34,881 nt of DNA from DAOTTW01 sp034437615 (GCA_034437615.1 DAOTTW010000189.1:1-34881), one strand, 5' to 3'; positions 15,704-24,515 are shown, counted from the first letter of the stretch. The notes: a model not told the origin generated them from the sequence alone. Made by a program: numbers and translations.

Positions 15704-17440
15704 TCACGATACGTCGATTCGTTGCAAAGCACGGCCCACAGCCGCGATGACATCCCCGGCGATGACGCTACGGTTGCCACATCCGGCTGCGGCGATGTCA
15801 CCAGCCAGCCCATGCACATACGCGCCTGCTTGCGCCGCGTCGAATGGCTTCATACCTTGCGTCACAAAGCCCGCGATTAACCCCGCCAGCACATCCCCTG
15901 TGCCTGCTGTGGCCAATGCATCGGTCTTGAATGGCAACACACACACCTCACCAGACGGCGAAGCAATCAGCGTATGCGCACCCTTCAGCACGATAATCAC
16001 CTGCCACGCGGCAGCCTTCTCGCGGGCTATACCCCAACGATCCGCCTGCACATCAGCCGTGCCCACGCCTGCCAAACGTGCCATTTCAGCAGGGTGCGGC
16101 GTGATGATAGTCGCTTCTGGCAATTTTTGCCACCAAGCATCCTGTTGCGCCAACCAATTCAGGGCATCCGCGTCAATCACCAACGCCGGCAGTTGTGCCT
16201 TACCGTTTTCGGATGCTGTATCCTGTGCTGGTGCAGTCTCGTTATCATCCGCAGCAACGGCAAAGCCCATGCGACGCTTTTGTGTGGGTGCCGCGCTGGT
16301 GTCGGATTGCTGGAATAGCTCCTGCAAGAATTCGCCTGCTTCTTTTTCGGTTGTGATGCCAGGACCGAGCAGCATCGCCGCATAAGCACCTACCTCCTTC
16401 AGCAGCACGTCCACCGCCGCCTTCGAGAGCACGCCCATATCATGCGGCAGCAGCAACCACGTCGGCTCATGCAGCGCAGCAGCCAACGTCGCAGCGACGG
16501 GGCGCGGTGTCGCCACTGTGACCAGACCCGCACCAGCACGATAGGCGGCTTCAGCAGACAAAGCAGGCGCACCCATATAGTTCAGTGAGCCGCCGACGAT
16601 CAACGTTTTGCCATACGTGCCCTTGTGCGAGTCTGCTGTGCGCTGCGGCAACATCTCGCGCACGGTGCGGCTATCCAGGACGCAATCTTGTTCTTGCTTC
16701 AGCGCCTTGAAAGTAGCAGGCACCTCTAAATTCGCGATGCGCAGCTTGCCAACAGCCCCCGCCCCCGGAAACGTGAACTGGCCATACTTTGCAGCGATAA
16801 ACGTAATCGTCTCGTCTGCTGGCACCGTCGCAGAGTCCAGCTTGCCCGTATCCGCATCAAGTCCGCTGGGCACATCCAGCGCCAGCACAAACAGCGGCGC
16901 AGGCCTGGCGATCTGCTCTGGTTGTGCCGGGTCGATGGCGATGGCGTCTGGTTGCGCGTTGCGCCGCTCATTGATGGCACGGTTAGCGCCACGTAAAATC
17001 TTCGCGGCTTCATCACGTAGCGGCAGACGCACGCCGATGCCGAACAGCGCATCAATCACTAAATCCGCGCTCGCGACCATATTCCGCAGTACACGCTTAT
17101 CGGCGTCCGCATCCGCCAGCGCATAGAATAAGTGCGCCTCTTTGACGATGGCCATGTAGGGGTCGTCGTCACCACGCTCCGCCAGCAAATAAAAGCGCAC
17201 ATCAGCAGCGGGCACGTCGTTGGCAATCGCCAGCCCAGTAACCAGCCCATCGCCGCCGTTATTGCCCTTACCCACCAGCACCGTTACACGCGGGTCATCA
17301 ATGTGCTGGATGAGTGCTATACCCCGGTCAGCGGCAGCCCGCCCAGCACGCTCCATCAGTGTATCCAGCGCTGTGCCGGATTCTGCGATTGCCTGCTCAA
17401 TCTGCCGCATTCGCTCCGCACTCACAACTTTAAACGCCAT
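15704..17440 (-). CDS. nnr: Bifunctional NAD(P)H-hydrate epimerase / ADP-dependent dehydratase
   Basis: Repairs damaged (hydrated) NADH and NADPH: the N-terminal half epimerises the hydrate, the C-terminal half dehydrates it with ADP. The start at ATG 17440 (MAFKVVSAERMRQIEQ) has GGGAG at good spacing; an upstream ATG exists but adds atypical residues. The epimerase half has GKGNNGGDG (about residues 57-65) and LDVPSGLDADTG. The dehydratase half has YGKTLIVGGS, LLGPGI, VIDADALN, ITPHPAEMARL, VLKGAHTLI and TGDVLAGLIAGF with the catalytic Asp. At about 578 residues it is long because of two low-complexity inserts, about 150-185 and 375-415. A terminator upstream separates it from the polyprenyl synthase gene. 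Confidence 0.93.
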   Translation of the reverse strand: MAFKVVSAERMRQIEQAIAESGTALDTLMERAGRAAADRGIALIQHIDDPRVTVLVGKGNNGGDGLVTGLAIANDVPAADVRFYLLAERGDDDPYMAIVKEAHLFYALADADADKRVLRNMVASADLVIDALFGIGVRLPLRDEAAKILRGANRAINERRNAQPDAIAIDPAQPEQIARPAPLFVLALDVPSGLDADTGKLDSATVPADETITFIAAKYGQFTFPGAGAVGKLRIANLEVPATFKALKQEQDCVLDSRTVREMLPQRTADSHKGTYGKTLIVGGSLNYMGAPALSAEAAYRAGAGLVTVATPRPVAATLAAALHEPTWLLLPHDMGVLSKAAVDVLLKEVGAYAAMLLGPGITTEKEAGEFLQELFQQSDTSAAPTQKRRMGFAVAADDNETAPAQDTASENGKAQLPALVIDADALNWLAQQDAWWQKLPEATIITPHPAEMARLAGVGTADVQADRWGIAREKAAAWQVIIVLKGAHTLIASPSGEVCVLPFKTDALATAGTGDVLAGLIAGFVTQGMKPFDAAQAGAYVHGLAGDIAAAGCGNRSVIAGDVIAAVGRALQRIDVS

Positions 17441-17506
17441 GAATTGCACTCCCATGTATTTTGCAATGCCTGACATGATACACGATTGGATACCACACGC
17501 TGAATC

Positions 17507-17532
17507 AAAAAGACGCAGCTTGAACTGCGCCT
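17507..17532 (-). terminator. Intrinsic terminator of the polyprenyl synthase gene
   Basis: Read on the minus strand: GGCGCAG-ttcaag-CTGCGTC followed directly by TTTTT. The 7-bp stem includes one G-U pair. It lies 37 bases beyond the polyprenyl synthase stop (17569) and before the nnr start. The A/T flanks are near-symmetric, so weak function on the other strand is possible. Confidence 0.75.
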
Positions 17533-17568
17533 TTTGGGATTGTCTCTGGTTGTGTGTGCATAGGCTAA

Positions 17569-18582
17569 TCAGCGATCACGTCTGATAACGGCTTGCGCCA
17601 GCTTAATCATCTCTTGCTTTGCCGGGCTATCAGGTAGCACGTCCAGCGCATTAATCGCATCGTCAACCAGCGCTTGAGCGGTGACACGTGCGCGGTCCAT
17701 ACGATCCCCTGCCATCATCTTGCGCTTGATGCCTTCCATCTTGTCTTGCTTATCCTGCTTATGTTGCTTGTCTTGCCTGTCTTCAGCAGATGTTTGGCCA
17801 CTGTTGCCGTGACCGTCCTGCTTGCCGTTGCCTTCCTGAACGGAGGCAAAGCCACGCCCCTGCTGAATGTCGATGCCGGATGTCTTGCCGAGTGTGGCTT
17901 CGTCACCGACAATATCCAGGATGTCATCAATGATCTGGAAAGCCACGCCCACGTTGTAGCCGAAGCGCTTGTAAGCCTTCGTCACCTCGGCGTCGGCGTC
18001 GGCCAGCATCGCGCCCATTTCTGCTGCTGCTTCAAACAGAGCGGCTGTCTTCAGCGCGACAATGCGGTTGTACATTTCGCTGGTGAATTCGTTGTTCTTC
18101 ACCGCCCAGGCTTGCAGTGTTTCGCCTTCAACGAGCGCCGTAGCCGCTTTCGACAGCACCGGGTTCAATGAGCCGTAGGACGCCATCAAGCGATAAACAC
18201 AGGTGAACAGGAAATCGCCAGTCAGCAGCGCAAAGGTACGGCCCCAGATGGCATTCACAGAGGGGCGACCGCGCCGCATCACGCCATGATCGTTAATATC
18301 ATCATGCACGACGCTTGCCGTATGCATCAGTTCGACGGCTGCGCCGGGCACCGCCGCATCATCTAAATTTGTACCGCCAGCAGCAATGTAACCCAGCATC
18401 AGCAATCGGGGGCGCACGCGCTTACCGCCCGCGCTCAAAATGTGCTCGCTAGCGTCCCCCAGCACGTCAACCTCGCTTGTAACGACGTCACGCATGGTTT
18501 GGTCAACAGCGTTCATGGCTGCGGCGATTGTTTCTTCGATAGTTTCCCGTGTGGCGACCTGCTTCACTTGGTATGTGGTCAT
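17569..18582 (-). CDS. Polyprenyl synthetase family protein with hydrophilic insertion
   Basis: Trans-isoprenyl diphosphate synthase, which extends allylic diphosphates with isopentenyl diphosphate to make quinone or lipid side-chain precursors. ATG 18582 (MTTYQVKQVATRE) is preceded by AGGAAAG; about 337 residues. Family motifs: GKRVRPRL (53-60), the first Asp-rich motif HDDINDHGVMRRGRPS (DDIND at 94-98), and the second, FQIIDDILDIVGD (DDILD at 219-223). After GKTSGIDIQQGRG the usual conserved TLP segment is missing and about 40 residues rich in Gln, Asp, Lys and Gly are inserted (DRQDKQHKQDKQDKM at about 268-282). Chain length cannot be told; the region after the second motif is unusual for the family. 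Confidence 0.9.
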   Translation of the reverse strand: MTTYQVKQVATRETIEETIAAAMNAVDQTMRDVVTSEVDVLGDASEHILSAGGKRVRPRLLMLGYIAAGGTNLDDAAVPGAAVELMHTASVVHDDINDHGVMRRGRPSVNAIWGRTFALLTGDFLFTCVYRLMASYGSLNPVLSKAATALVEGETLQAWAVKNNEFTSEMYNRIVALKTAALFEAAAEMGAMLADADAEVTKAYKRFGYNVGVAFQIIDDILDIVGDEATLGKTSGIDIQQGRGFASVQEGNGKQDGHGNSGQTSAEDRQDKQHKQDKQDKMEGIKRKMMAGDRMDRARVTAQALVDDAINALDVLPDSPAKQEMIKLAQAVIRRDR

Positions 18583-18720
18583 CAAGGCTTTCCTAGATGA
18601 AATTGAGATTAGCAACGTTCAGAACTAACTAAACACATTTTACACGAAAACCCTCAGAGGTCAATCAGAACCGCCTACGGGTTCATCTATTACTCAACGC
18701 TACGAAGGAAAACAGAATGT

Positions 18721-18777
18721 GCTACTTAAAGCCTCTTAGGTAGCCACAAGCCATTCACGCAGGCTTATTTGCCTGCG
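18721..18777. repeat. Two tandem intergenic hairpins (REP-like)
   Basis: GCTACTTAA-agcctc-TTAGGTAGC (18721-18744; nine pairs as RNA, one G-U) is followed by CGCAGGC-ttattt-GCCTGCG (18758-18777; seven pairs). They sit between the histidine kinase stop and the polyprenyl synthase start. No T-run follows either, so they do not look like simple terminators. They differ in sequence from the TAGGGACGC family. Confidence 0.55.
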
Positions 18778-18800
18778 CTACTCACGGCGCTATTCATACA

Positions 18801-20000
18801 CTACACAGCATCCCAACTTTGCGCCAATGGCAGGCTGAACGCGAAGCAGCTACCCTTGCCTAGCTCACTCTCGACTTCAATGCGCGTGTTGTGGCGATCT
18901 AAGATCAATTTCACGAGCGCCAAGCCAATCCCTGCGCCACTATACTTGCGCGTTGATGTGCTATCGACTTGATAAAATAAATCAAAAATGCGTTCAATGA
19001 GCTGCGGTGGGATGCCAATTCCTTGATCGCAGACGGCAATCCGCACCGAATCGCCCTGACGCACGGCGGTTACGATCACAGGCTTTTCGCCTTCTGCGTG
19101 ACGTCGCTTATCCGCTGTATTTTTGGCCTCGCTGAATTTCAGGGCATTATCCATCAGCAATTGCAACACTTTGCTCAGGCCGTCTTTATCAGCGTAAACA
19201 GGTGGCAAATTCGGCTCGACGTGCAATTGAATGCGGTCCGCCTTACCCTTGCTTTCCCACAGACGCTCTAAATTACGATAGGCATAATAAATGGTATCGC
19301 GCAAGATCAACTGTGACGGGTGATGATCCAACGTAGAGCCAAGCATCGTAATGTTGCTAATCAGCGTCTCCAGGCGGGCCACAGCTTGCTTCGCCAGTCG
19401 CGTCGGGGGCGCGTCCGGTGAATCTTCCGAGATAAGCGAAACAGCGCTTTTTACCTGTAGCAATGGCGTGCGCAATTCATGCGATAGGGTACGCACCAGC
19501 GCATTCTTCAGTAATTGCACGTTGTTCATCTGCTGCTGATTATCCTGCAAGCGCTGTTGCAAGCTGACGTTCTCGCTTTGCAACGCCAAGACCGTCTCTA
19601 GCTGACGCATGATGTGGTGGGGGTACGCAGGCAACACCAGATCGGCCTGTGCGTAAAGGTCTGTGTCAGCCTCAATTGCCTGTAAATTCTCGGTAACTAA
19701 TACCAACAAAGGCGGCGCGTTAATTTCTCGTAAGATCGCAGCGAACAGCGTCAACGCCTCGCGGCTTTCAGTAGCAAGTAGGGCAGCAACAGGGCGCTGC
19801 TTCGTCAGGTGTAATGCTTCGCGGGCATCTTCGACAATGCGAACGTCATAGCCCCCCTGCACGAGTAATCTCAGGACATCTCGCGTCCAATGGGGCTTAT
19901 CGGCAGCGGTCGTACAGAACAGCACGAGTTTGTCAGGCGCTATCACGCTGAGTGAAAATGAATACGGTAAGTCTGCAAGCGGTTGCTCAGGTGGTCGCAT
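18801..20000 (-). CDS. Soluble histidine kinase with degenerate receiver-like N-terminal domain
   Basis: A 399-residue kinase without membrane helices, so it is cytoplasmic. Residues 24-140 have a receiver-like alternation (LVLFCTT, DVRIVEDAREAL, AALLATES, LLVLVTEN, ADLVLPAYP) but no phospho-acceptor Asp at the expected strand end, making it a pseudo-receiver. A coiled linker (141-165) leads to the HisKA helix with phospho-acceptor His174 in TLSHELRTPLL. The HATPase domain shows the N box MDNALKFSE, G1 CDQGIGIP, the F box DLFYQVDS and G2 SGAGIGLALVK. The ATG has GGGGA upstream. No response regulator is adjacent, so it is an orphan kinase; signal and partner are unknown. Confidence 0.9.
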   Translation of the reverse strand: MRPPEQPLADLPYSFSLSVIAPDKLVLFCTTAADKPHWTRDVLRLLVQGGYDVRIVEDAREALHLTKQRPVAALLATESREALTLFAAILREINAPPLLVLVTENLQAIEADTDLYAQADLVLPAYPHHIMRQLETVLALQSENVSLQQRLQDNQQQMNNVQLLKNALVRTLSHELRTPLLQVKSAVSLISEDSPDAPPTRLAKQAVARLETLISNITMLGSTLDHHPSQLILRDTIYYAYRNLERLWESKGKADRIQLHVEPNLPPVYADKDGLSKVLQLLMDNALKFSEAKNTADKRRHAEGEKPVIVTAVRQGDSVRIAVCDQGIGIPPQLIERIFDLFYQVDSTSTRKYSGAGIGLALVKLILDRHNTRIEVESELGKGSCFAFSLPLAQSWDAV

Positions 20001-20111
20001 GGTCCCCTAGCCTCGGTTGTGGATACGTCGTTATACTAACATAGACGCTAAAAGGCACAAAGTAATTCTGACTCAAAATTGCCGAACCCGAACCATTGTT
20101 ATACGCTGCTG

Positions 20112-21305
20112 TTACTCACACCGCCCTAGCGTCTGACAAAGCTGATTCAGGTGCAAGCGGTCATGCTGCGCCGTAAAGTAGGCCATCTCTAACAGGGTGG
20201 TCAGGCCGAAAATGCTATGCCGCGCAGGACGTAACCACGCATCCGGCGCTATTTGCGCGATCAATTCAAGCGTTTGCTGTCTGCTTTGCGCAAAGCGTGC
20301 CGCCGTTTGGTAGCCGTCTTCATCACATAACGGAATATCCGGGCCAGGTGGCTTGGGCGCGATGATAAAGGGGTTCGCTTCGTTCAGGATGCGCTGCAAG
20401 CGCAGGCGTTGTTCTTCGTCCTCGTTGCTGGCCAGATGACAGAGCACCTGCAAGATCGACCATTGATCGGGGTCGGGCCGCTGTAGCCATTGCCCCGCGC
20501 CGACCTCACTCAAGATACCATACAGTGCGCCGATATTGCCGCGTAGTTGCGGTTCGATCATGGTCGGTTGCAATTTTGGGGGTAGCAGACGCTCGCGCCA
20601 GCTCGCATCCTGTACCTGGCCCGCAAAACGTGCCAGCACTTCGTTAAGTTGCAGCGGATTTTCGGCGTGCACGGGGTAAGTATGCAGGCCAAGACGTTGA
20701 CCGGGCAGCATATCGTTACGCTCACTATCCCCCAGCAATAAGGCTTCATCCGGCTCTACGCCTACACGCCCCAGAATTTCCGCGTAATAGGCAGGATCGG
20801 GCTTGCTGAAGTGCATGTTGTCGGCGGATGTCACCAGGGCATAGCGCCCACTGCGGTTTTCGGGGTCCGGCAAGCCTGCCCAGACCATACGCTGCTGAAT
20901 GGCACTGGCTGCATAGATGGGGTTGGTGGCAATGACAACCGCAAAGCCTCCATCATACAGCAGGTTAACCAGCCTGGCCGCATTCGGGATTAGCTTCACG
21001 CAGGAGCGCAGCGCCGGGTAGACATCCCGATAAAAGCTGGCCATTACATTTTGCAGTGTCTGCGCGGTCTGGCCTGTCGCCTGCGCCAGCAGATCATAAA
21101 ACAGGGCGCTGTTGCTCTGTGTGCCATCTCGCCCCTGATGCGTCAGCCCGATGAACTGCCGCACCGCATCCGTCGTCCCTGTGTAGCCAATCGCGGCCAG
21201 GAAGTGTTCGTTGAGCGCACTCAAGAACGCCATCGCAAACGGGCGATCCGGGTTGTACAGCAGCGTGTTATCCAGGTCCAGTAAAACCGCTTTAATCGTC
21301 GTCAC
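20112..21305 (-). CDS. HAD-superfamily hydrolase fused to a DinB-like domain
   Basis: A 397-residue fusion. Residues 1-230 are a HAD phosphatase: nucleophile motif LLDLDNTLL (Asp10, Asp12), motif II Thr in IATNP, motif III Lys168 in FSKPDP and motif IV LLGDSERND (Asp193, Asp198). Residues 250-397 are a DinB/YfiT-like four-helix domain with the candidate metal triad His290 (VLCHLASNEDEE), His381 and His385 (AQHDRLHLNQL). DinB-like domains include thiol transferases and other metalloenzymes. The frame is continuous with no sign of frameshift. GTG start at 21305, overlapping the stop of the upstream four-cysteine protein gene by 14 bases, so the two are probably coupled. Substrate unknown. Confidence 0.85.
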   Translation of the reverse strand: MTTIKAVLLDLDNTLLYNPDRPFAMAFLSALNEHFLAAIGYTGTTDAVRQFIGLTHQGRDGTQSNSALFYDLLAQATGQTAQTLQNVMASFYRDVYPALRSCVKLIPNAARLVNLLYDGGFAVVIATNPIYAASAIQQRMVWAGLPDPENRSGRYALVTSADNMHFSKPDPAYYAEILGRVGVEPDEALLLGDSERNDMLPGQRLGLHTYPVHAENPLQLNEVLARFAGQVQDASWRERLLPPKLQPTMIEPQLRGNIGALYGILSEVGAGQWLQRPDPDQWSILQVLCHLASNEDEEQRLRLQRILNEANPFIIAPKPPGPDIPLCDEDGYQTAARFAQSRQQTLELIAQIAPDAWLRPARHSIFGLTTLLEMAYFTAQHDRLHLNQLCQTLGRCE

Positions 21306-21642
21306 GCTCTAGCGCCTGTCGGAAAATATCAAGGCCGGGGTTATCCTTGTTCGGGTTGCCAACATAGGGGTCTTCGATGCGTTTTCCGCTGCGGCGGCTA
21401 TGTGCCTCGACTTCGACACGGCGACCAAAACCCAGGAACCCGCGCTTAATCGTCAGCGTCAGGTCCATATCTGGGTCGGCGTTCGCCAGCAAAATATCCG
21501 GCACCGGGCACTTGCTGCAATCGCTTGGGTGCCAGCGCTCCGAGTCCGGGTTTTCTTTCACCAGGCGGCATTCTTGTATGTTGCGCCCCCGGTGAAAATC
21601 CTCATAGTAGTGGCGGCATTCTTTACCTGCGGGTGTTTGCAT
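21292..21642 (-). CDS. Small four-cysteine protein, possible metal or Fe-S binder
   Basis: A 116-residue protein of no family I can name. Four cysteines lie in the N-terminal half: ECRHYYEDF, QECRLV and the pair SDCSKCPVPD (spacing Cys-x15-Cys-x16-Cys-x2-Cys). This could hold zinc or an Fe-S cluster. The C-terminal half is basic to polar (GFLGFGRRVEVEAHSRRSG). It sits between the exonuclease-helicase gene upstream (47-base gap) and the HAD-DinB gene, overlapping the latter by 14 bases, so the three are likely co-expressed. Confidence 0.65.
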   Translation of the reverse strand: MQTPAGKECRHYYEDFHRGRNIQECRLVKENPDSERWHPSDCSKCPVPDILLANADPDMDLTLTIKRGFLGFGRRVEVEAHSRRSGKRIEDPYVGNPNKDNPGLDIFRQALERDDD

Positions 21643-21688
21643 AGCGCATGTCTCTCTTCTGTCTTGCGTTTGTTTCGTCTGTATGGTT

Positions 21689-24478
21689 TCAGGTGGTCTT
21701 TGGGTTCAGCCATTCGCGTGCAACCGCCGCCAGACGATCTACTGACCCATCTTTAATTTCACAATCCGGCAACGATTCGATAAAGCTCATGCCATAGCTC
21801 TTCGTCGTGATGCGGCTATCTAGCACCGTGACAATGCCCCGGTCCTCATGCGTGCGGATTAAGCGCCCAAAACCCTGCCGGAAGCGCAAAATCGCCTCTG
21901 GCACAGCATACTGCGGGAATGGATCGTGATACGTTTCCGAACGAGCCGCAAAAATCGGGTCACTGGGCACCGCGAACGGCAAGCGCACAATCACCAAAGC
22001 ACTCAGGTCAGAGCCAGGTATATCGACCTCATCCCAGAAGCTACGTGTGCCCAGCAAAACCGCCTTCTCAGTCGATAAAAAGTTTTCCAGCAGCGTCTCA
22101 CGGTTGCCGCCCGTCGCCTGGTCGTAGACCGCGATATTGCCGAGCTTCAGACGCGGTGTGATACTCGTGGCCGTCTCTTTGAGCTGCCTGAAGCTGGTAA
22201 ACAGCGCCATCACACGGCCCTGCAACGCCGCAGCCAGGTCAATAATTGCACGCTCCACTGCCTTCTGATAATCGCGCTTACCGGGCAGCGGTACATCATC
22301 AGGGATGTAGAGCAGCGCTGATTCCTTATAATTGAACGGGGAGCCAATCGCCAGCGTTTCGATATTCTCTGCACCCAAGCGCCCCGCCATAAATTCAAAG
22401 CTGGCTTCAACGCGCAGCGTCGTGCCAGTCAGCACAGCGCTGGATTTCGCTTGCCACAGGATTTTATCCAGCAGCGGCCCGACATGCAGCGGCACGCGCT
22501 GCAAGGAAATGCGATCAGCGTTTTCGCCGCTGTTGATCCAGTAAATCGCGTTTTCGCTTGGCTCCAACACCACCTCGTTGAAGTGACCGCGCAGCCACAG
22601 CAGGTAATCCACGAACGCTTCCATACTGCTGATTAACTCATCGAATTGCGGCACATCGTACTTATGCAGCTTTTCCAGGCTGCTATTCAGGATGCTCAGC
22701 GTTTCGGTGATTTCATCCAGGTAGTAGCTCAGGCGCTGCCACGCCTCCTGCACCGCTTTGAACTCGGCGTGATCGCGCAATTTATCCGTGATGCGTAGCG
22801 CATTGAACGTCTCCTGCTTGTTGGCTTCATAGTAAAACGTGAATATGGCCTTGAAGAAGCCCAGCACACGCCCATTCAACTGCTCCAGCCCGTCGGCCAT
22901 ATCGCTGATGAACCTGCTCAGCTTGGTGTGCGTTTTATCCGGCACGCGGTCCTTCACGCTCATCAGCAAGTCACCGAGTAGGCCGCTTTCGCTGTTGCCG
23001 ATCTCTTGCAGGCGGCGCAGGATAGCAAATTGCCCGATGCGCACGCCGACCACACTGGTCACAGCGTCTTCCAACCGATGCGCGTCATCAATGATGACCT
23101 GATTATAAGCAGGCAACACCTGATCGTTGTCGATGGCATCCCGCACCAGCAGATGATGCTGCGTCACTAGCACATGCGCGGATTCGGCTTGCTTGCGTGC
23201 GCGATGAAACGGGCATTGCCCCGCCATCGCCGTCTCACAGCGCTCATGTGTACAGCCTTCGTCTTCTGCACTCAGCCGATTCCAGACATGATGTTCACCG
23301 GAGCGCAGGCTGATGTCATCGCGGTTGCCGCTGGGGTTGCTCTGCAACCAGACGAGAATTTTCGCATACGTGCGCAACTCGTCCAGATTCGCAGGCCCCC
23401 GGCGTTGCATGGCCAACAAACGCGGCGGACACAGATAATCGCGCCGCCCTTTAACCTGTGCTGCTTCGATGGGCAACCCAAGCGCTTGCGTCAGGCGCGG
23501 GATGTCTTGCTTGAGCAACTGGTCGCGCAAACTGCGTGAATCCGTCGAAATAACGACAGGTTGGCTGTTGTCCAGCGCCCATTGCATCGCAGGCAATAGA
23601 TACGCGGATGTACGCTGCGCCCCCGTACCGACCTCTAGCAGCAAGTGCTTACTCTCGTTGAAGGCGGCACTCACTGCACGCACGATGGCGGTCTGCTGTG
23701 TGCCCTGTGAGCCTTCATGCAGCGTGCTCAGTGGGCCACCCTCCGCAAAATTAGCAGCCATCGCATCTGCATCTAGCGTCTGCGGGGTCGTCGCCCGTTG
23801 CAGCGCCGGGGAGATTTTGATGTCGGGCTGACTGAAGTCAAATAGTGTCGTGGTGCCACTCGCTTCAGTTGTTGCTGATGCGCTTGCTTGCGCCAGCGCT
23901 TGCGCAAAGAACCCCTTTAGCTCCCAATCCATCCCAATGCCATCGGCGGCGCGGCTCATCTCTTGCAGGACCACCACAGGCAGCTTTAGCGCCGCCTCCC
24001 ACAATTGCCAGTAAAGCAGGGCTGTAGCGCGTGCATCAGCCAATGCACGATGGGCGTTTTCCAACGAGATGCTGAAATATTCGCTCAGGCTGCCCAGGTT
24101 ATACAGGGAACCCTGCGGCACAAGAATCGACGCCAATTCAAACGTATCGAGCGATAGATTATCCTGCAACGCATCGAAGCGCCGCATAAAGCCCACGTCA
24201 AAGGCCGCATTATGCGCGATTACAGGTGATTGCCCGACGTAAGCGCGAAAATCGGGCAGAACTTGCTTCAGCATGGGGGCATCTGCTACATCACTCTGAC
24301 GAATACCTGTAATGTGGGTCGTCTCTGGTGGAATGTCAAAGCCCGGATTGACAACTGTGCTGTATTCATCAAGGATTTGACCGTTTTCGATGCGCACAGC
24401 ACCGATTTCTATGATGGCATCGTTGTTGATGTCCAGGCCGGTCGTCTCTAAGTCGAAGGCGACGAGTACACCGCGCAT
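21689..24478 (-). CDS. DnaQ-type exonuclease fused to DinG/XPD-like helicase with altered Walker A
   Basis: About 929 residues from ATG 24478 (MRGVLVAFDLETTGLD), preceded by GGAG; the longer frame to 24646 lacks family character. Residues 1-180 are a DEDDh exonuclease: FDLETTG, THITGI, HNAAFDVGFM and AHRALADARATA. Residues 260-929 follow the DinG/XPD superfamily 2 plan with a four-cysteine Fe-S region (DYLCPPR, EGCTHERC, GQCPFH) and motif VI RFRQGFGRLIRTHEDRG. Where the Walker A AGTGTGKT should be, the protein reads EVGTGAQRTS (282-291), replacing the Gly-Lys pair by Gln-Arg. The DEAH box is DDAH (464-467). So the exonuclease looks intact but ATP hydrolysis may be weak or absent. Likely a nucleic-acid processing protein; not classical DinG. 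Confidence 0.88.
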   Translation of the reverse strand: MRGVLVAFDLETTGLDINNDAIIEIGAVRIENGQILDEYSTVVNPGFDIPPETTHITGIRQSDVADAPMLKQVLPDFRAYVGQSPVIAHNAAFDVGFMRRFDALQDNLSLDTFELASILVPQGSLYNLGSLSEYFSISLENAHRALADARATALLYWQLWEAALKLPVVVLQEMSRAADGIGMDWELKGFFAQALAQASASATTEASGTTTLFDFSQPDIKISPALQRATTPQTLDADAMAANFAEGGPLSTLHEGSQGTQQTAIVRAVSAAFNESKHLLLEVGTGAQRTSAYLLPAMQWALDNSQPVVISTDSRSLRDQLLKQDIPRLTQALGLPIEAAQVKGRRDYLCPPRLLAMQRRGPANLDELRTYAKILVWLQSNPSGNRDDISLRSGEHHVWNRLSAEDEGCTHERCETAMAGQCPFHRARKQAESAHVLVTQHHLLVRDAIDNDQVLPAYNQVIIDDAHRLEDAVTSVVGVRIGQFAILRRLQEIGNSESGLLGDLLMSVKDRVPDKTHTKLSRFISDMADGLEQLNGRVLGFFKAIFTFYYEANKQETFNALRITDKLRDHAEFKAVQEAWQRLSYYLDEITETLSILNSSLEKLHKYDVPQFDELISSMEAFVDYLLWLRGHFNEVVLEPSENAIYWINSGENADRISLQRVPLHVGPLLDKILWQAKSSAVLTGTTLRVEASFEFMAGRLGAENIETLAIGSPFNYKESALLYIPDDVPLPGKRDYQKAVERAIIDLAAALQGRVMALFTSFRQLKETATSITPRLKLGNIAVYDQATGGNRETLLENFLSTEKAVLLGTRSFWDEVDIPGSDLSALVIVRLPFAVPSDPIFAARSETYHDPFPQYAVPEAILRFRQGFGRLIRTHEDRGIVTVLDSRITTKSYGMSFIESLPDCEIKDGSVDRLAAVAREWLNPKTT

Positions 24479-24515
24479 GGGTTGCTCCGTTCCGCGTCGG
24501 TTAATTAGTCCGACT

